A stretch of 64,000 bases of DNA from DQWO01 sp964478545 (GTDB lineage: Bacteria; Desulfobacterota; Anaeroferrophillalia; Anaeroferrophillales; Anaeroferrophillaceae): positions 1 through 64,000 of the forward strand of contig CAYZIS010000009.1 of assembly GCA_964478545.1 (NCBI GenBank), given 5' to 3'. The notes under the pieces were generated by a model. That model was not told where the DNA came from, made no database searches, and was given only the letters and a program-made list of their open reading frames with translations. Below are positions 50,301-59,490 of this stretch, one piece after another (position 1 is the first letter of the stretch; each line of letters starts with the position of its first letter). The translations under genes and the position numbers were made by a program.

Positions 50301-51311
50301 ATGAACATACTGGTTACCGGGGGCTCCGGCTATATTGGCAGCCATACCTGTCTGGAACTGTTGAATGCCGGTCACCAGGTCATTGTCGTTGACAATCTTT
50401 CGAACAGTAAAAAAACATCGTTAATCCGGGTACAGGATCTGACCGGCAAGGAGCTTACATTTCACCAGGTAAACCTGTTGGACAAACTGGCCCTGGACAA
50501 TGTTTTTGCCGCTCATCCCGTGGACGCGGTCATCCATTTTGCCGGTCTGAAAGCGGTGGGCGAGTCAGTTGAAATCCCCTTAAACTACTACCACAACAAT
50601 ATTACCGGCACCATCAACCTCTGTGAAGTGATGAAAAATCATCAAGTATCCACCCTGGTTTTCAGCTCTTCCGCCACCGTCTATGGTGATCCACAGACGG
50701 TTCCCATTAAAGAAGATTTTCCTCTCGGACCTACCAATCCTTATGGTCGATCAAAACTGATGATCGAAAAAATATTGAGGGATCTACAGCGGGCTGAACC
50801 GCAGTGGAGCATCGCCCTGCTGCGTTATTTCAACCCGGTGGGAGCTCATGAAAGTAGCCGTATCGGTGAAGACCCCAACGGCATCCCCAACAACCTGTTG
50901 CCCTACATTTCCCAAGTGGCGGTAGGCAAGCTTGAAAAACTGGCGGTTTTCGGCAATGATTATCCAACTCCAGACGGTACCGGCGTCCGTGACTACATCC
51001 ATGTAGTGGACCTGGCCATCGGTCATTTGCAGGCTCTGAAAAAACTGTCAGCCGGACCGGGAATTTTCACCTTCAACCTGGGCACCGGACAGGGGTACAG
51101 TGTCCTGGAAATGATTCACGCCTTTGAAAAATCCTCCGGCCGGAAAGTCCCCTATAAAATAGTCGGCCGCCGGGCCGGTGACATTGCCACTTGCTATGCC
51201 GACCCCAGCCTGGCCCGGGAAGAACTCGGCTGGACCGCCAGCCGGGGAATTGAAACCATGACTACCGATGCCTGGCGCTGGCAGCAGAATAATCCGGACG
51301 GCTATGCCTGA
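50301..51311 (+). CDS. galE: UDP-glucose 4-epimerase
   Basis: This 336-residue short-chain dehydrogenase-fold enzyme interconverts UDP-glucose and UDP-galactose. It has the NAD-binding GGSGYIGSH, the catalytic SSSATVYGD and YGRSK (Tyr-x3-Lys), and the HVVDLAIGHLQAL stretch. It feeds surface polysaccharide synthesis. It overlaps the next gene by eight bases. Confidence 0.96.
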   Translation: MNILVTGGSGYIGSHTCLELLNAGHQVIVVDNLSNSKKTSLIRVQDLTGKELTFHQVNLLDKLALDNVFAAHPVDAVIHFAGLKAVGESVEIPLNYYHNNITGTINLCEVMKNHQVSTLVFSSSATVYGDPQTVPIKEDFPLGPTNPYGRSKLMIEKILRDLQRAEPQWSIALLRYFNPVGAHESSRIGEDPNGIPNNLLPYISQVAVGKLEKLAVFGNDYPTPDGTGVRDYIHVVDLAIGHLQALKKLSAGPGIFTFNLGTGQGYSVLEMIHAFEKSSGRKVPYKIVGRRAGDIATCYADPSLAREELGWTASRGIETMTTDAWRWQQNNPDGYA

Positions 51312-51624
51312 AAACATCTTTTCCAGCCTATTTGAAGCAACTACTGATGAATGGATTGAAACTCTGCTGCAGGGCAAAAACTTTCGCCTTGAGCGCATCG
51401 TTTCCCATGGCCAGATATCTCCGGACAATTTCTGGTATGACCAAGATCATCCCGAATGGGTTATTCTTCTTGCTGGCGGTGCCCGGCTGCTGTTTGCCAA
51501 TCAGAACAAAGAAATCGAACTTCATCCCGGAGATTATCTCAACATTCCCGCCCACCAGAAACACCGGGTAAGCTGGACCGACCCTGATCAGTCTTCAGTC
51601 TGGCTGGCTGTTCACTATGAATAA
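51304..51624 (+). CDS. Small cupin-fold protein
   Basis: The 106-residue protein has the double-stranded beta-helix cupin motif (WVILLAGGARLLFANQNKEI, then LHPGDYLNIPAHQKHRVSW), with metal-binding His/Glu positions retained at IPAHQKHR. Function unknown; the fold is used for many enzymes and sensors. It starts within galE (ATG at 51304). Confidence 0.8.
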   Translation: MPENIFSSLFEATTDEWIETLLQGKNFRLERIVSHGQISPDNFWYDQDHPEWVILLAGGARLLFANQNKEIELHPGDYLNIPAHQKHRVSWTDPDQSSVWLAVHYE

Positions 51625-51626
51625 CG

Positions 51627-52118
51627 ATGAGCTCAACTACACCAGTTCCTCCAAAAAATTTACTGGCTGTTGATGTGGGGCTGCGCACCGGATTGGCTTT
51701 TTATGACCATGAAGGGTGCCTTTTATGGTATCGCTCCCGCCATTTCGGTTCCCCAACCCATCTACGCCGCGGCATCATCGCCATTTTAAACAACTTGCCA
51801 GAACTATCCTGGCTGATCCTGGAAGGTGGCGGCATTCTGGCTGACATCTGGAAGAGTGAAGCAAAACGGCGCAAACTGAATTTTCAAGGGATTAACGCTG
51901 AACAATGGCGTCAGCAATTACTCTACCCTAGGGAACAACGCCACGGTCCCGAAGCCAAAAAACATGCCGACTACCTGGCCCGCCGGGTTATTGACTGGGC
52001 CGGGGCACCCCGACCCACTTCCCTGCGCCATGATGCCGCCGAAGCCATTCTTATCGGCCTCTGGGGTGCCGTCCATGTGGGACTGCTTCAGGAAATTCCC
52101 AAGAATATCAGGCACTGA
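51627..52118 (+). CDS. RNase H-fold protein with RuvC-like acidic triad
   Basis: The 163-residue protein begins AVDVGLRTGLAFYD (D-x-G), has LILEGGG in the middle, and ends SLRHDAAEAILIGLWG, an arrangement of acidic residues reminiscent of RuvC/RNase H-like nucleases. It lacks the full RuvC length pattern and its resolvase context. It could be a divergent nuclease; no family could be named. Confidence 0.5.
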   Translation: MSSTTPVPPKNLLAVDVGLRTGLAFYDHEGCLLWYRSRHFGSPTHLRRGIIAILNNLPELSWLILEGGGILADIWKSEAKRRKLNFQGINAEQWRQQLLYPREQRHGPEAKKHADYLARRVIDWAGAPRPTSLRHDAAEAILIGLWGAVHVGLLQEIPKNIRH

Positions 52119-52181
52119 TTACCGGCAAACAACTACCAATTTTCCGGTCACTATGCTACATCTAACCAAAATGGGTCTATA

Positions 52182-52236
52182 TCCGCAACCCAAAAAAAAC
52201 TTTCCGGGATGTTCCGGCATGGCTCTCGCTCATTCT
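52182..52236. repeat. Dispersed repeat family B, left half only
   Basis: CCGCAACCCAAAAAAAAC is followed by GGGATGTTCCGGCATGGCTC as in copies 1 and 3, but the right half is missing. Confidence 0.65.
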
Positions 52237-52262
52237 AAAGTCATTCATTTACAACCACCTTG

Positions 52263-52670
52263 ATGTACGAAATATACCCAATGAAAAACAGCAGACAAAC
52301 CGTCGATTATGTCCTCCTGAATGCCTTTATGGACAGCCTGAAGGATCCCTTTTTATTTGTTGATACGAATCATATCATCCGCTACATGAACAAAACCGCC
52401 CGCAGCCATTTCAAGGACGGAGTTGATCTTTTGAACCGCTCGCTGTTGGATTGCCATAATGAACATTCCTGCCGGATTATCAGGAAAAATCTGGAAGCAT
52501 TTAAAAATGGTGAGGATGAACGGCTGATTCACAACAGCGAAAAAAAGAGACTTTTCATGCGGGCAGTACGCGATGAAGAAGGTCAACTGATAGGCTACTA
52601 TGAGCGCTATGAGCCACCCCGACCAGGCATAAGGTTGGGGCCGCTTTCGGCAGCAAAAACCGAAGATTAA
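52263..52670 (+). CDS. Single PAS-domain protein
   Basis: The 135-residue protein contains one PAS domain (SLKDPFLFVDTNHIIRYMNK, then CHNEHSCRII and RLFMRAVRDEEGQLIGYYE) with a conserved His-Cys region that could bind heme or sense redox. No output domain is attached. It begins at ATG 52263. Confidence 0.7.
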   Translation: MYEIYPMKNSRQTVDYVLLNAFMDSLKDPFLFVDTNHIIRYMNKTARSHFKDGVDLLNRSLLDCHNEHSCRIIRKNLEAFKNGEDERLIHNSEKKRLFMRAVRDEEGQLIGYYERYEPPRPGIRLGPLSAAKTED

Positions 52671-52742
52671 AATACAGATATATGTTATTAATAAAGGTAA
52701 ATAGTCCTTGATATTTTCCTTAAAATAAGACATATTGTAAAC

Positions 52743-54020
52743 ATGAAACAGATCCTAAAAACAATTATCAAAGATTTCCATTCAAGGCCGCTACCCGCAT
52801 TCAAGCTTCGGCAATTGGAGGTACCTCTTGATCTGAACAAGATTATCACAATCATTGGTCCCCGCAGGGCTGGGAAAACGTGGTATTTTTTTCAACTAAT
52901 GGCAAGATTGGAAAAACTTGGTATAAAAAGGGAGCAATTCCTGTATCTCAATTTTGAGGATGAACGCATTGAGTTGGAAGCTAATTATGACCAAATTCTC
53001 GACGCATATCTTGAGCTATACCCAGATCAGGAGCTGAGTGAACTTTACATTTTTTTTGATGAAATACAGGAGCTGCCAGCTTGGGAAAAATATGTCCGCC
53101 GCCTGTATGACACCGTAAGCAGAAAAATCTTTCTCACTGGCTCAAATGCGAAGATGCTCTCAAAAGAAATTGCGACCTCATTACGAGGCCGCAGTCTCTC
53201 ATTTGAAATAATGCCACTATCGTTTACTGAATTTCTCTTCTTCCAAAATATTGATCCGGAAGACCATTTTTCCAGCAGAAATAGGGCGAAAATTCAACGT
53301 AGTTTTGATGAATATCTGCTCTGGGGAGGGTATCCAGAGCTGGTTGATATTGAAACTCGTTTTAAGGCGGATATTCTACAAGAATATTTTAATGTAATGC
53401 TCTACCGGGACTTAATAGACCGATATGATATCCGTGATGCTTCACTGCTGAAATATTTGATTAAACGCCTGATTGCATCATTTACTAAGGAGTTTTCAGT
53501 CAATAAGTTGTATAATGATTTGAAGTCCAGAGGAATCAGAATTGGTAAGGACACCATTTATCGACTGATTGACCAGATATTCTCTATCTACATGGTAACG
53601 TGTGTGGAAAAATATGACCCGGAAGTGGTAAAAAGGGAGATGAGCAATCGGAAAATTTATCTCTACGACAATGGTCTTGCCTCAGCTACCCATTATTCTT
53701 TTTTTGAAGACCGAGGCAAACTACTTGAAAACCTGATTTTTACTAAATTACGTGCAACATCCGAAGATATTTATTTCTTAAAAAATGGTTATGAGTGTGA
53801 TTTTGTAGCTTTTCCACGGGTTGAAGAACCTATTCTTATCCAAGCTACGGGAATATTGCATCAGGATAATGTAGATCGGGAGATAAAGGGTCTGGAAAAG
53901 GCACGCAAAAGGATTGAAAATGCACGGGGATTGCTCATAGCCGGCAATATAACCGCTCCCTTTGATATACTACCAAAATGGATTGAGCTTAAAACGGCCA
54001 TCGATTGGTTACTGGAATAA
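52743..54020 (+). CDS. AAA ATPase with DUF4143 domain
   Basis: The 425-residue protein has Walker A GPRRAGKTWYFF, Walker B LYIFFDEIQEL, the LTGSNAKMLSKEIATSLRGR sensor segment and a C-terminal DUF4143 domain (NKLYNDLKSRGIRIGKDTIY). These ATPases are widespread and poorly understood. Its A/T-rich composition differs from the neighbours, suggesting transfer. Confidence 0.88.
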   Translation: MKQILKTIIKDFHSRPLPAFKLRQLEVPLDLNKIITIIGPRRAGKTWYFFQLMARLEKLGIKREQFLYLNFEDERIELEANYDQILDAYLELYPDQELSELYIFFDEIQELPAWEKYVRRLYDTVSRKIFLTGSNAKMLSKEIATSLRGRSLSFEIMPLSFTEFLFFQNIDPEDHFSSRNRAKIQRSFDEYLLWGGYPELVDIETRFKADILQEYFNVMLYRDLIDRYDIRDASLLKYLIKRLIASFTKEFSVNKLYNDLKSRGIRIGKDTIYRLIDQIFSIYMVTCVEKYDPEVVKREMSNRKIYLYDNGLASATHYSFFEDRGKLLENLIFTKLRATSEDIYFLKNGYECDFVAFPRVEEPILIQATGILHQDNVDREIKGLEKARKRIENARGLLIAGNITAPFDILPKWIELKTAIDWLLE

Positions 54021-54033
54021 CTGACGCGGACTG

Positions 54034-54192
54034 AATGCCCGCAACCCAAAAGAAATTTACCAGGATGTTCCGGCATGGCTCTCGCTCATTCTCGCCGGCC
54101 GTTCGCCGCTAATCACCATCTTGATGATTAGTTCGGCGGCCAAACCCACTGAGAGCCAAGCCCGAACATCCTGAAATGCATTTCCGGCAATG
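54034..54192. repeat. Dispersed repeat family B, copy 3
   Basis: A full imperfect palindrome, ATGCCCGCAACCC to CATTTCCGGCAATGCTG, with an additional central hairpin (CTAATCA...TGATTAG) between GCCGCC-like arms. It lies between the DUF4143 gene and the Dabb gene. Confidence 0.7.
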
Positions 54193-54250
54193 CTGGGTAA
54201 AAATCAGCAGCAAAAACTGAAGACAGCCTGAAGATTAACCGGAGGTTGGA

Positions 54251-54541
54251 ATGTTAAGGCATCTTATTTTTCTCAAATTCAGGCCAGAAGTGACGGATGC
54301 AGAAATTAATGCCATCGAGAAGGGCCTGGCAGTTTTACCGGCGGCAATTCCTGAGATTGAAAGTTTTGAATTCGGCCGGGATATCTTCCACTCCGATCGC
54401 TCCTTTGATTTCGCCCTGGTTTCCTCTTTCGCCGATCAAGAAGCTTTAAAACACTACCAAGTCCATCCGACCCACCGGGAAGTCCTGGTGTTGGTTAAGG
54501 CCGCCTGTGATCAGATTTTGGCCGTAGACTACCAGATATGA
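54251..54541 (+). CDS. Dabb (stress-responsive alpha/beta-barrel) protein
   Basis: A 96-residue dimeric alpha/beta-barrel with MLRHLIFLKFRPEV, the FEFGRDIF strand and HYQVHPTHREVL. The family has varied or unknown roles. It is solitary here, with GGAGG upstream. Confidence 0.85.
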   Translation: MLRHLIFLKFRPEVTDAEINAIEKGLAVLPAAIPEIESFEFGRDIFHSDRSFDFALVSSFADQEALKHYQVHPTHREVLVLVKAACDQILAVDYQI

Positions 54542-54575
54542 ATTGACAATCAATACGCTTATGAGCGCCTGAGCC

Positions 54576-56279
54576 ATGTTTCTTCCCACCACTATTGCTG
54601 AGCTTCATGCTCTCGGCTGGTCTGGCCTGGATATCATCCTGATAACCGGCGACACCTATATTGACAGTCCGTTTATCGGCACCGCCCTGATCGGCAAAGT
54701 CTTGGCCTCAGCTGGTTTTCGGGTCGGAATTATTGCCCAGCCGGCCACTGATTCCGACCGTGACATCACCAGGCTGGGAGAACCTGAACTTTTCTGGGGT
54801 GTCTCCGGTGGCAGTTTCGATTCCATGGTCGCCAACTATACCGCCAGCGGCAAATACCGGCACCAGGATGACCTGACCCCGGGAGGCCGCAACAATCGCC
54901 GCCCGGACCGGGCGGTCCTCGTCTATACCAATCTCATCCGCCGCTATTTCAAGCAAACCCGACCCATCGTCCTCGGTGGCATTGAGGCTAGCCTCCGCCG
55001 CATTGCCCATTACGATTTCTGGTCCAACAGCATCCGCCGCTCGGTGTTATTTGATGCCAAGGGCGATTATCTCATGTATGGCATGGGCGAAAATTCCATG
55101 GTGGAACTGGCCAGCCACCTGAAGGAACAAAAACCGGTAGAAGATATCCGTGGCCTCTGCTATCGCGGCAAAACGCCGCCAGCTGACTATCTCGAACTAC
55201 CCGACTATGATGAAGTCAAAGAAAATCGGCAGAAATTCAGCGAGATGTTCCAGCAATTTTACCGCAACCAGGACCCGATCTCAGGCCATGGTCTTTACCA
55301 ACGTCATGGTGATCGCTACCTGGTTCACAACCCGCCAGCATTGTATCTTACCCAAGCCGAGCTTGACCGGGTGTATGCCCTTGATTTTGAACGCCTCGTT
55401 CACCCTTATTACCGGGAACTGGGCCGGGTTCGGGCCATGGATACCATCCAGTTTTCCCTGGCCAGCCACCGGGGCTGCTACGGGGCCTGTAATTTCTGCG
55501 CCATCGCCGTCCACCAGGGACAGACAGTCCGTTGGCGCAGCCAAAATTCCATCATCTCCGAAGCCAGGATTTTGAGCAAACACCCTGATTTCAAAGGTAT
55601 TATTTCAGATGTCGGTGGCCCAACGGCCAACATGTATGGTTTTGAGTGCGAGAAAAAAATCAGCAGGGGCATCTGCGCTGACAAGCACTGCCTCTATCCC
55701 AAAGTCTGCAGCCAGCTGCCGGTCCAACATCAAAGTCAGGCCAGAATGCTGAAAAAACTGCGACAACTGCCAGGCATCAGAAAAGTCTTCGTAGCTTCGG
55801 GAATCCGCTACGACCTGGTGCTTGCTGATCAGAAATATGGCGACCGCTACTTGAAGGAAGTTGTTTTCCATCATGTCTCAGGGCAGTTGAAAGTTGCCCC
55901 GGAGCATAGTGAACCGGAAGTTTTGGCGGCGATGGGCAAGCCGCCCATTGACCTGCTGCTGGAATTTAAAAATCGATTTGAGCGTTTCACCCGGGAAGCC
56001 GGCAAAAAACAATTCCTCACCTATTACCTGATCGCCGCCCACCCGGGCTGTACGGAAAGCCACATGCATAAGCTCCAGCATTTTATCAGCCGACAGCTGA
56101 AAACACGGCCAGAGCAGGTGCAGATTTTCACTCCGACGCCCTCCACCTATGCCAGTCTCATGTACTGGACCGGCATCGATCCCTTTACCAACGAGACCAT
56201 TTTTGTTGAGAAAAATATCCGGGCAAAGGTAAAACAGAAAATGGTACTATTGCCAAAACTCCAGAAAAAAACTCATTGA
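54576..56279 (+). CDS. YgiQ family radical SAM protein
   Basis: The 567-residue protein has an N-terminal B12-binding-like Rossmann region with GVSGGSFDSMVANYT, the cluster motif CYGACNFC, and the C-terminal YgiQ region (HHVSGQLKVAPEHSEPEVLA, HPGCTESHMHKL). YgiQ is conserved but its reaction is not known. The length matches the family. Confidence 0.92.
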   Translation: MFLPTTIAELHALGWSGLDIILITGDTYIDSPFIGTALIGKVLASAGFRVGIIAQPATDSDRDITRLGEPELFWGVSGGSFDSMVANYTASGKYRHQDDLTPGGRNNRRPDRAVLVYTNLIRRYFKQTRPIVLGGIEASLRRIAHYDFWSNSIRRSVLFDAKGDYLMYGMGENSMVELASHLKEQKPVEDIRGLCYRGKTPPADYLELPDYDEVKENRQKFSEMFQQFYRNQDPISGHGLYQRHGDRYLVHNPPALYLTQAELDRVYALDFERLVHPYYRELGRVRAMDTIQFSLASHRGCYGACNFCAIAVHQGQTVRWRSQNSIISEARILSKHPDFKGIISDVGGPTANMYGFECEKKISRGICADKHCLYPKVCSQLPVQHQSQARMLKKLRQLPGIRKVFVASGIRYDLVLADQKYGDRYLKEVVFHHVSGQLKVAPEHSEPEVLAAMGKPPIDLLLEFKNRFERFTREAGKKQFLTYYLIAAHPGCTESHMHKLQHFISRQLKTRPEQVQIFTPTPSTYASLMYWTGIDPFTNETIFVEKNIRAKVKQKMVLLPKLQKKTH

Positions 56280-56343
56280 TTGTTTCGCTCATTATCTGTA
56301 GAATTATTGCTTATCCATCTTTCAGATCAATATTCGACTAGTT

Positions 56344-56396
56344 GCCAAAAGCGCTGAAATCAGCTCCGGTTGACAGTATGCAACTTTCTAACCGGA
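56344..56396. repeat. Dispersed repeat family A, copy 3
   Basis: AAAAGCGCTGAAATCAGCTC is followed by CGGTTGACAGTATGCAAC and AACCGGA, as at 48617 and 46152. It lies in the ~310-base spacer after ygiQ. Confidence 0.7.
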
Positions 56397-56462
56397 CAGT
56401 ACTGAAGTACTATTCGAAAAAACAAACGTTTATTTGTATTCTGGTTTACCCAATTGTTTTTT

Positions 56463-56535
56463 CTCACGGAGGTACAGAGACACAGAGCTGCGGAAAGGAA
56501 GTTTGCATTTCTCTGTGTCTTAGTGTCTCTGTGAG
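56463..56535. repeat. Palindrome with CAGAGACACAGAG arms
   Basis: CTCACGGAGGTACAGAGACA (continuing CAGAG) and CTCTGTGTCTTAGTGTCTCT (continuing GTGAG) form an imperfect stem. It is a third kind of short palindromic repeat in this window. Together with the family A copy it fills the spacer before the cyclophilin gene, which otherwise shows only an AAAGGA site for that gene. Confidence 0.6.
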
Positions 56536-56589
56536 CGTTATTTTATTTTCATTGTTAACCAAATAGTTACTATTTCAGAAAGGAATGCC

Positions 56590-57183
56590 ATGAGAAAAAT
56601 AGGTCTTTTGATTATATCCATCCTTTTAGTAACCTTGATTCAGTGGACATCATTGCCAACTGGCTGCCTTATAGCAACAGCAGGAGAAAACTCCCAGGTG
56701 GTTTTTTCTACTACCAAGGGAGATATGACCATTGAACTCTATGCCGATAAGGCACCCATCTCCGCTAAAAATTTTCTTGCTTATGTGGACAGCGGATTTT
56801 ACGACGGGGTCATCTTTCATCGGGTTATTCCCGGATTTGTTATCCAGGGCGGTGGTTTTAGCGCCGAGATGGTTAAAAAGACTACCAAAGATCCGATTAA
56901 AAACGAAGCTGATAATGGCTTGAAGAATCTTCGCGGAACCCTGTCTTTAGCCCGCACCCAGGTGGTAGACAGCGCCACCACCCAGTTTTTTATCAATTTA
57001 AGCGACAATACCGCCCTTGATCATCGTTCTGGAAACTTCGGCTATGCAGTCTTTGGCAAGGTAGTAAAGGGAATGGACGTGGTCGATACCATCGCCGGGG
57101 TTCCTACCGGCAATCATGGTCATTATCAAGACGTTCCCACAATACCGGTCATCATCAAAAAAGCAACCCGAAAAAAGCCATAA
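56590..57183 (+). CDS. Cyclophilin-type peptidyl-prolyl isomerase, exported
   Basis: The 197-residue protein has a hydrophobic signal segment (LLIISILLVTLIQWTSL) and a compact cyclophilin domain with YDGVIFHRVIPGFVIQGG, SLARTQVVDSATTQFFINL and FGKVVKGMDVVD. It catalyses proline isomerisation, likely in the periplasm, aiding folding of exported proteins. Confidence 0.93.
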   Translation: MRKIGLLIISILLVTLIQWTSLPTGCLIATAGENSQVVFSTTKGDMTIELYADKAPISAKNFLAYVDSGFYDGVIFHRVIPGFVIQGGGFSAEMVKKTTKDPIKNEADNGLKNLRGTLSLARTQVVDSATTQFFINLSDNTALDHRSGNFGYAVFGKVVKGMDVVDTIAGVPTGNHGHYQDVPTIPVIIKKATRKKP

Positions 57184-57195
57184 AGGAACGGGAAA

Positions 57196-57933
57196 ATGAC
57201 TGAAACAAGCTTACCACCTGCAATTGCCAGCCGTTATCTGCCATTCATCCACGAAGTCATGGCTTCCGATGGCAAACATATCCATTCGGTTCATGTTTCC
57301 GGCAGCGCCCTGACTGAAGATTTTGATCCGAAATTGGCTGATATCGATTCGGTGATCGTCCTCCACCAAATGGACCTTGATTTTCTGAAGCTGCTGGCGC
57401 CGCTGGGGAAAAAATACGGAAAAAAGGGTATTGCCGCTCCGCTGATCATGACTCCCGACTACATTAGCAGTTCCCTTGATGTTTTCCCGATTGAATTTCT
57501 GGATCTCAAGCTTTTACATCAGACCATTCACGGGGAAGACCTGTTTGCCGACCTGGAAATTAGGATGGATGACCTGCGTCATCAGTGTGAACGGGAGTTG
57601 AAAAGCCGCTTAATCGGCCTGCGCCAGGATTACCTTTCAGCCGCCGGTGACCGGAAAATTCTGGCTGCTGGGTTCAACCACGCGTTCTCCCACTACTTGC
57701 CTCTCTTTCGCGGCGTCATCCAACTATTTGGCAGCCAGCCGACCATTAATTCGACGGCAGTCCTTGATCAACTTCATGAAGCAACCGGGGTTGATCTTTC
57801 CGCCTTCCAGACCATTTTTTGGGCGCGCAGGAAACGACAGAACCTGTCTATGGCCCAACTGAACACGGTATTTGCAAACTGTTACCAGGCCCTGGAACAG
57901 TTGGGGAAATTGGTTGATGAACACCAGAACTAG
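57196..57933 (+). CDS. Nucleotidyltransferase-fold protein
   Basis: The 245-residue protein has an MNT-like motif with GSALTEDFDPKLADIDSVIV (G-S then D-x-D) in the first 50 residues and a helical C-terminal part. The substrate is unknown and no HEPN partner lies next to it. It overlaps the next gene by 17 bases. Confidence 0.65.
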   Translation: MTETSLPPAIASRYLPFIHEVMASDGKHIHSVHVSGSALTEDFDPKLADIDSVIVLHQMDLDFLKLLAPLGKKYGKKGIAAPLIMTPDYISSSLDVFPIEFLDLKLLHQTIHGEDLFADLEIRMDDLRHQCERELKSRLIGLRQDYLSAAGDRKILAAGFNHAFSHYLPLFRGVIQLFGSQPTINSTAVLDQLHEATGVDLSAFQTIFWARRKRQNLSMAQLNTVFANCYQALEQLGKLVDEHQN

Positions 57934-58699
57934 GATTCTTTTCTGGCTTGTCCTGCTGTTATGCTGTTGTTTGCCGGTCGCTTATGCGTCCGCCATCCAG
58001 CTTCCGGCACAACCAAGCTACTATGTGGTTGACCAGGCCGGCCTCGTTGACCCGGCCACCGAGCAGAAAATCAATGGCTACCTGCAGGAGCTGGAACAAA
58101 AGACCACCGCCCAGATGGTGGTTCTTACCATTCCCAGCCTGGAGGGAGAATCCCTGGAGGACTTTTCACTGCACGTTGCCCACGATCTCTGGAAACTGGG
58201 GCAGAAAGGGAAAGACAACGGTGTCCTGCTATTGATTTCAAGCGGAGATCAAAAGTACCGCTTTGAAATCGGCTATGGCCTCGAAGGGGTCCTGCCGGAC
58301 AGTTTTGTCGGCAGCCTCGGGCGCATCTATCTGGTGCCGTTTTTCCGCCGGGGGGAATATAATAAAGGGATTTATGCCGCCGTACTGGCCGTTGCCCGCG
58401 AGATTGCCGCCGATGCCGGCGTGACCATAACCGGGATGCCACAGCTTAAGAATCATCCCGGTAGCCGTTCAGTAAACCGCAAAAAACCAAGCCTGTTCAG
58501 TAAAATTATTTCACTGCTGTTCCTAGTAATTATGGTTATAATATTCATCCGCAATCCCCGACTTTTCCTGATGCTCCTCCTTTTTTCAGCCATGGGCGGC
58601 AGGCGCGGTTCCTGGGGTGGATCGGGTGGCGGCGGTGGAGGATTCGGCGGTGGCGGTGGAGGAGGATTCGGCGGTGGCGGGGCTTCCGGCGGCTGGTAA
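57917..58699 (+). CDS. TPM domain protein with glycine-rich tail
   Basis: The 260-residue protein has a signal sequence (ILFWLVLLLCCCLPVAYAS), a TPM domain with QAGLVDPATEQKINGYLQEL and GYGLEGVLPDSFVG, one or two C-terminal membrane helices, and a Gly-rich end. TPM proteins of this form are usually encoded with LemA, as here. The start is ATG at 57917. Confidence 0.88.
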   Translation: MNTRTRILFWLVLLLCCCLPVAYASAIQLPAQPSYYVVDQAGLVDPATEQKINGYLQELEQKTTAQMVVLTIPSLEGESLEDFSLHVAHDLWKLGQKGKDNGVLLLISSGDQKYRFEIGYGLEGVLPDSFVGSLGRIYLVPFFRRGEYNKGIYAAVLAVAREIAADAGVTITGMPQLKNHPGSRSVNRKKPSLFSKIISLLFLVIMVIIFIRNPRLFLMLLLFSAMGGRRGSWGGSGGGGGGFGGGGGGGFGGGGASGGW

Positions 58700-58709
58700 T
58701 CAAAACCCA

Positions 58710-58858
58710 AGTTGAGCGGTTAGCTATTAGCAGTTAGCTTTGAGAAAATAAAGCATTAGATTCGTGAGAAATAACATCCAATGGGTAACAGTTTGTCTTG
58801 GTAAACACCCTGTCATCATTAAACTAAGAGCTAATGGCTAAAAGCTCATCGCTTCATT
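58710..58858. repeat. Dispersed repeat family C, copy 3
   Basis: Opens with AGTTGAGCGGTTAGCTATTA and closes with GCTAAAAGCTCATCGCTTCA. It lies between the TPM and LemA genes, which otherwise form a natural pair. Confidence 0.65.
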
Positions 58859-58914
58859 TAGGTACAAGAAAGCCTATCAATAAAAATCCTCACATCATTT
58901 TCAAGGAGAGTAAC

Positions 58915-59490
58915 ATGTCAAAAAAAGTAAAAACTATTCTCACCATCGTGATTATTCTGTTGCTCATTGGTTTCATGGCTTTTGGCTGGGTGATCAAAGG
59001 CTACAACCGGGCCGTGGCCATGGACGAAAACATCAAGGGCCGTTGGGCCCAGGTTGAAAACCAACTGAAACGGCGCTATGATCTGATTCCCAACTTGGTG
59101 CAAACCGTCAAAGGCTACGCGACCCACGAAAAAGAACTGTTTGAAAACATTGCCGAAGCCCGGACCAAATATTTTCAGGCTGGAAATATTAAAAATAAAG
59201 TAGCAGCATCCAACCAGCTGGAAGGGGTTCTTTCCCGCCTGCTGATGCTCCAGGAACGCTACCCGGATCTAAAAGCTAACCAGTCTTTTCTCAAACTGCA
59301 GGACAGTCTTGAAGGAACGGAAAACCGGATTGCCGTGGAGAGAAAACGCTACAACGATGCAGTTCAGGGCCTGAATACCTATGCCCGGACTTTCTTCGGC
59401 CGTTTTTTCACCAGCATTGCCGGGGTCAGCAGTGCCACCTACTATGAGATACCAAAGGGAGAAAAGGCCGTCCCCAAAGTTAAATTTTAG
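58915..59490 (+). CDS. LemA family protein
   Basis: The 191-residue protein has one N-terminal membrane helix (TILTIVIILLLIGFMAFG), then the LemA coiled-coil region with NENIKGRWAQVENQLKRR-like heptads (YDLIPNLVQTVKGYATHEKE), and ARTFFGRFFTSIAG at the end. The start at 58915 has AAGGAG upstream. It is the usual partner of TPM proteins. Function unknown. Confidence 0.9.
   Translation: MSKKVKTILTIVIILLLIGFMAFGWVIKGYNRAVAMDENIKGRWAQVENQLKRRYDLIPNLVQTVKGYATHEKELFENIAEARTKYFQAGNIKNKVAASNQLEGVLSRLLMLQERYPDLKANQSFLKLQDSLEGTENRIAVERKRYNDAVQGLNTYARTFFGRFFTSIAGVSSATYYEIPKGEKAVPKVKF

Noticed and set aside
57196..57933. MNT toxin-antitoxin with HEPN
   Set aside because: The nucleotidyltransferase-like protein has no HEPN partner, and its neighbour is a TPM protein.
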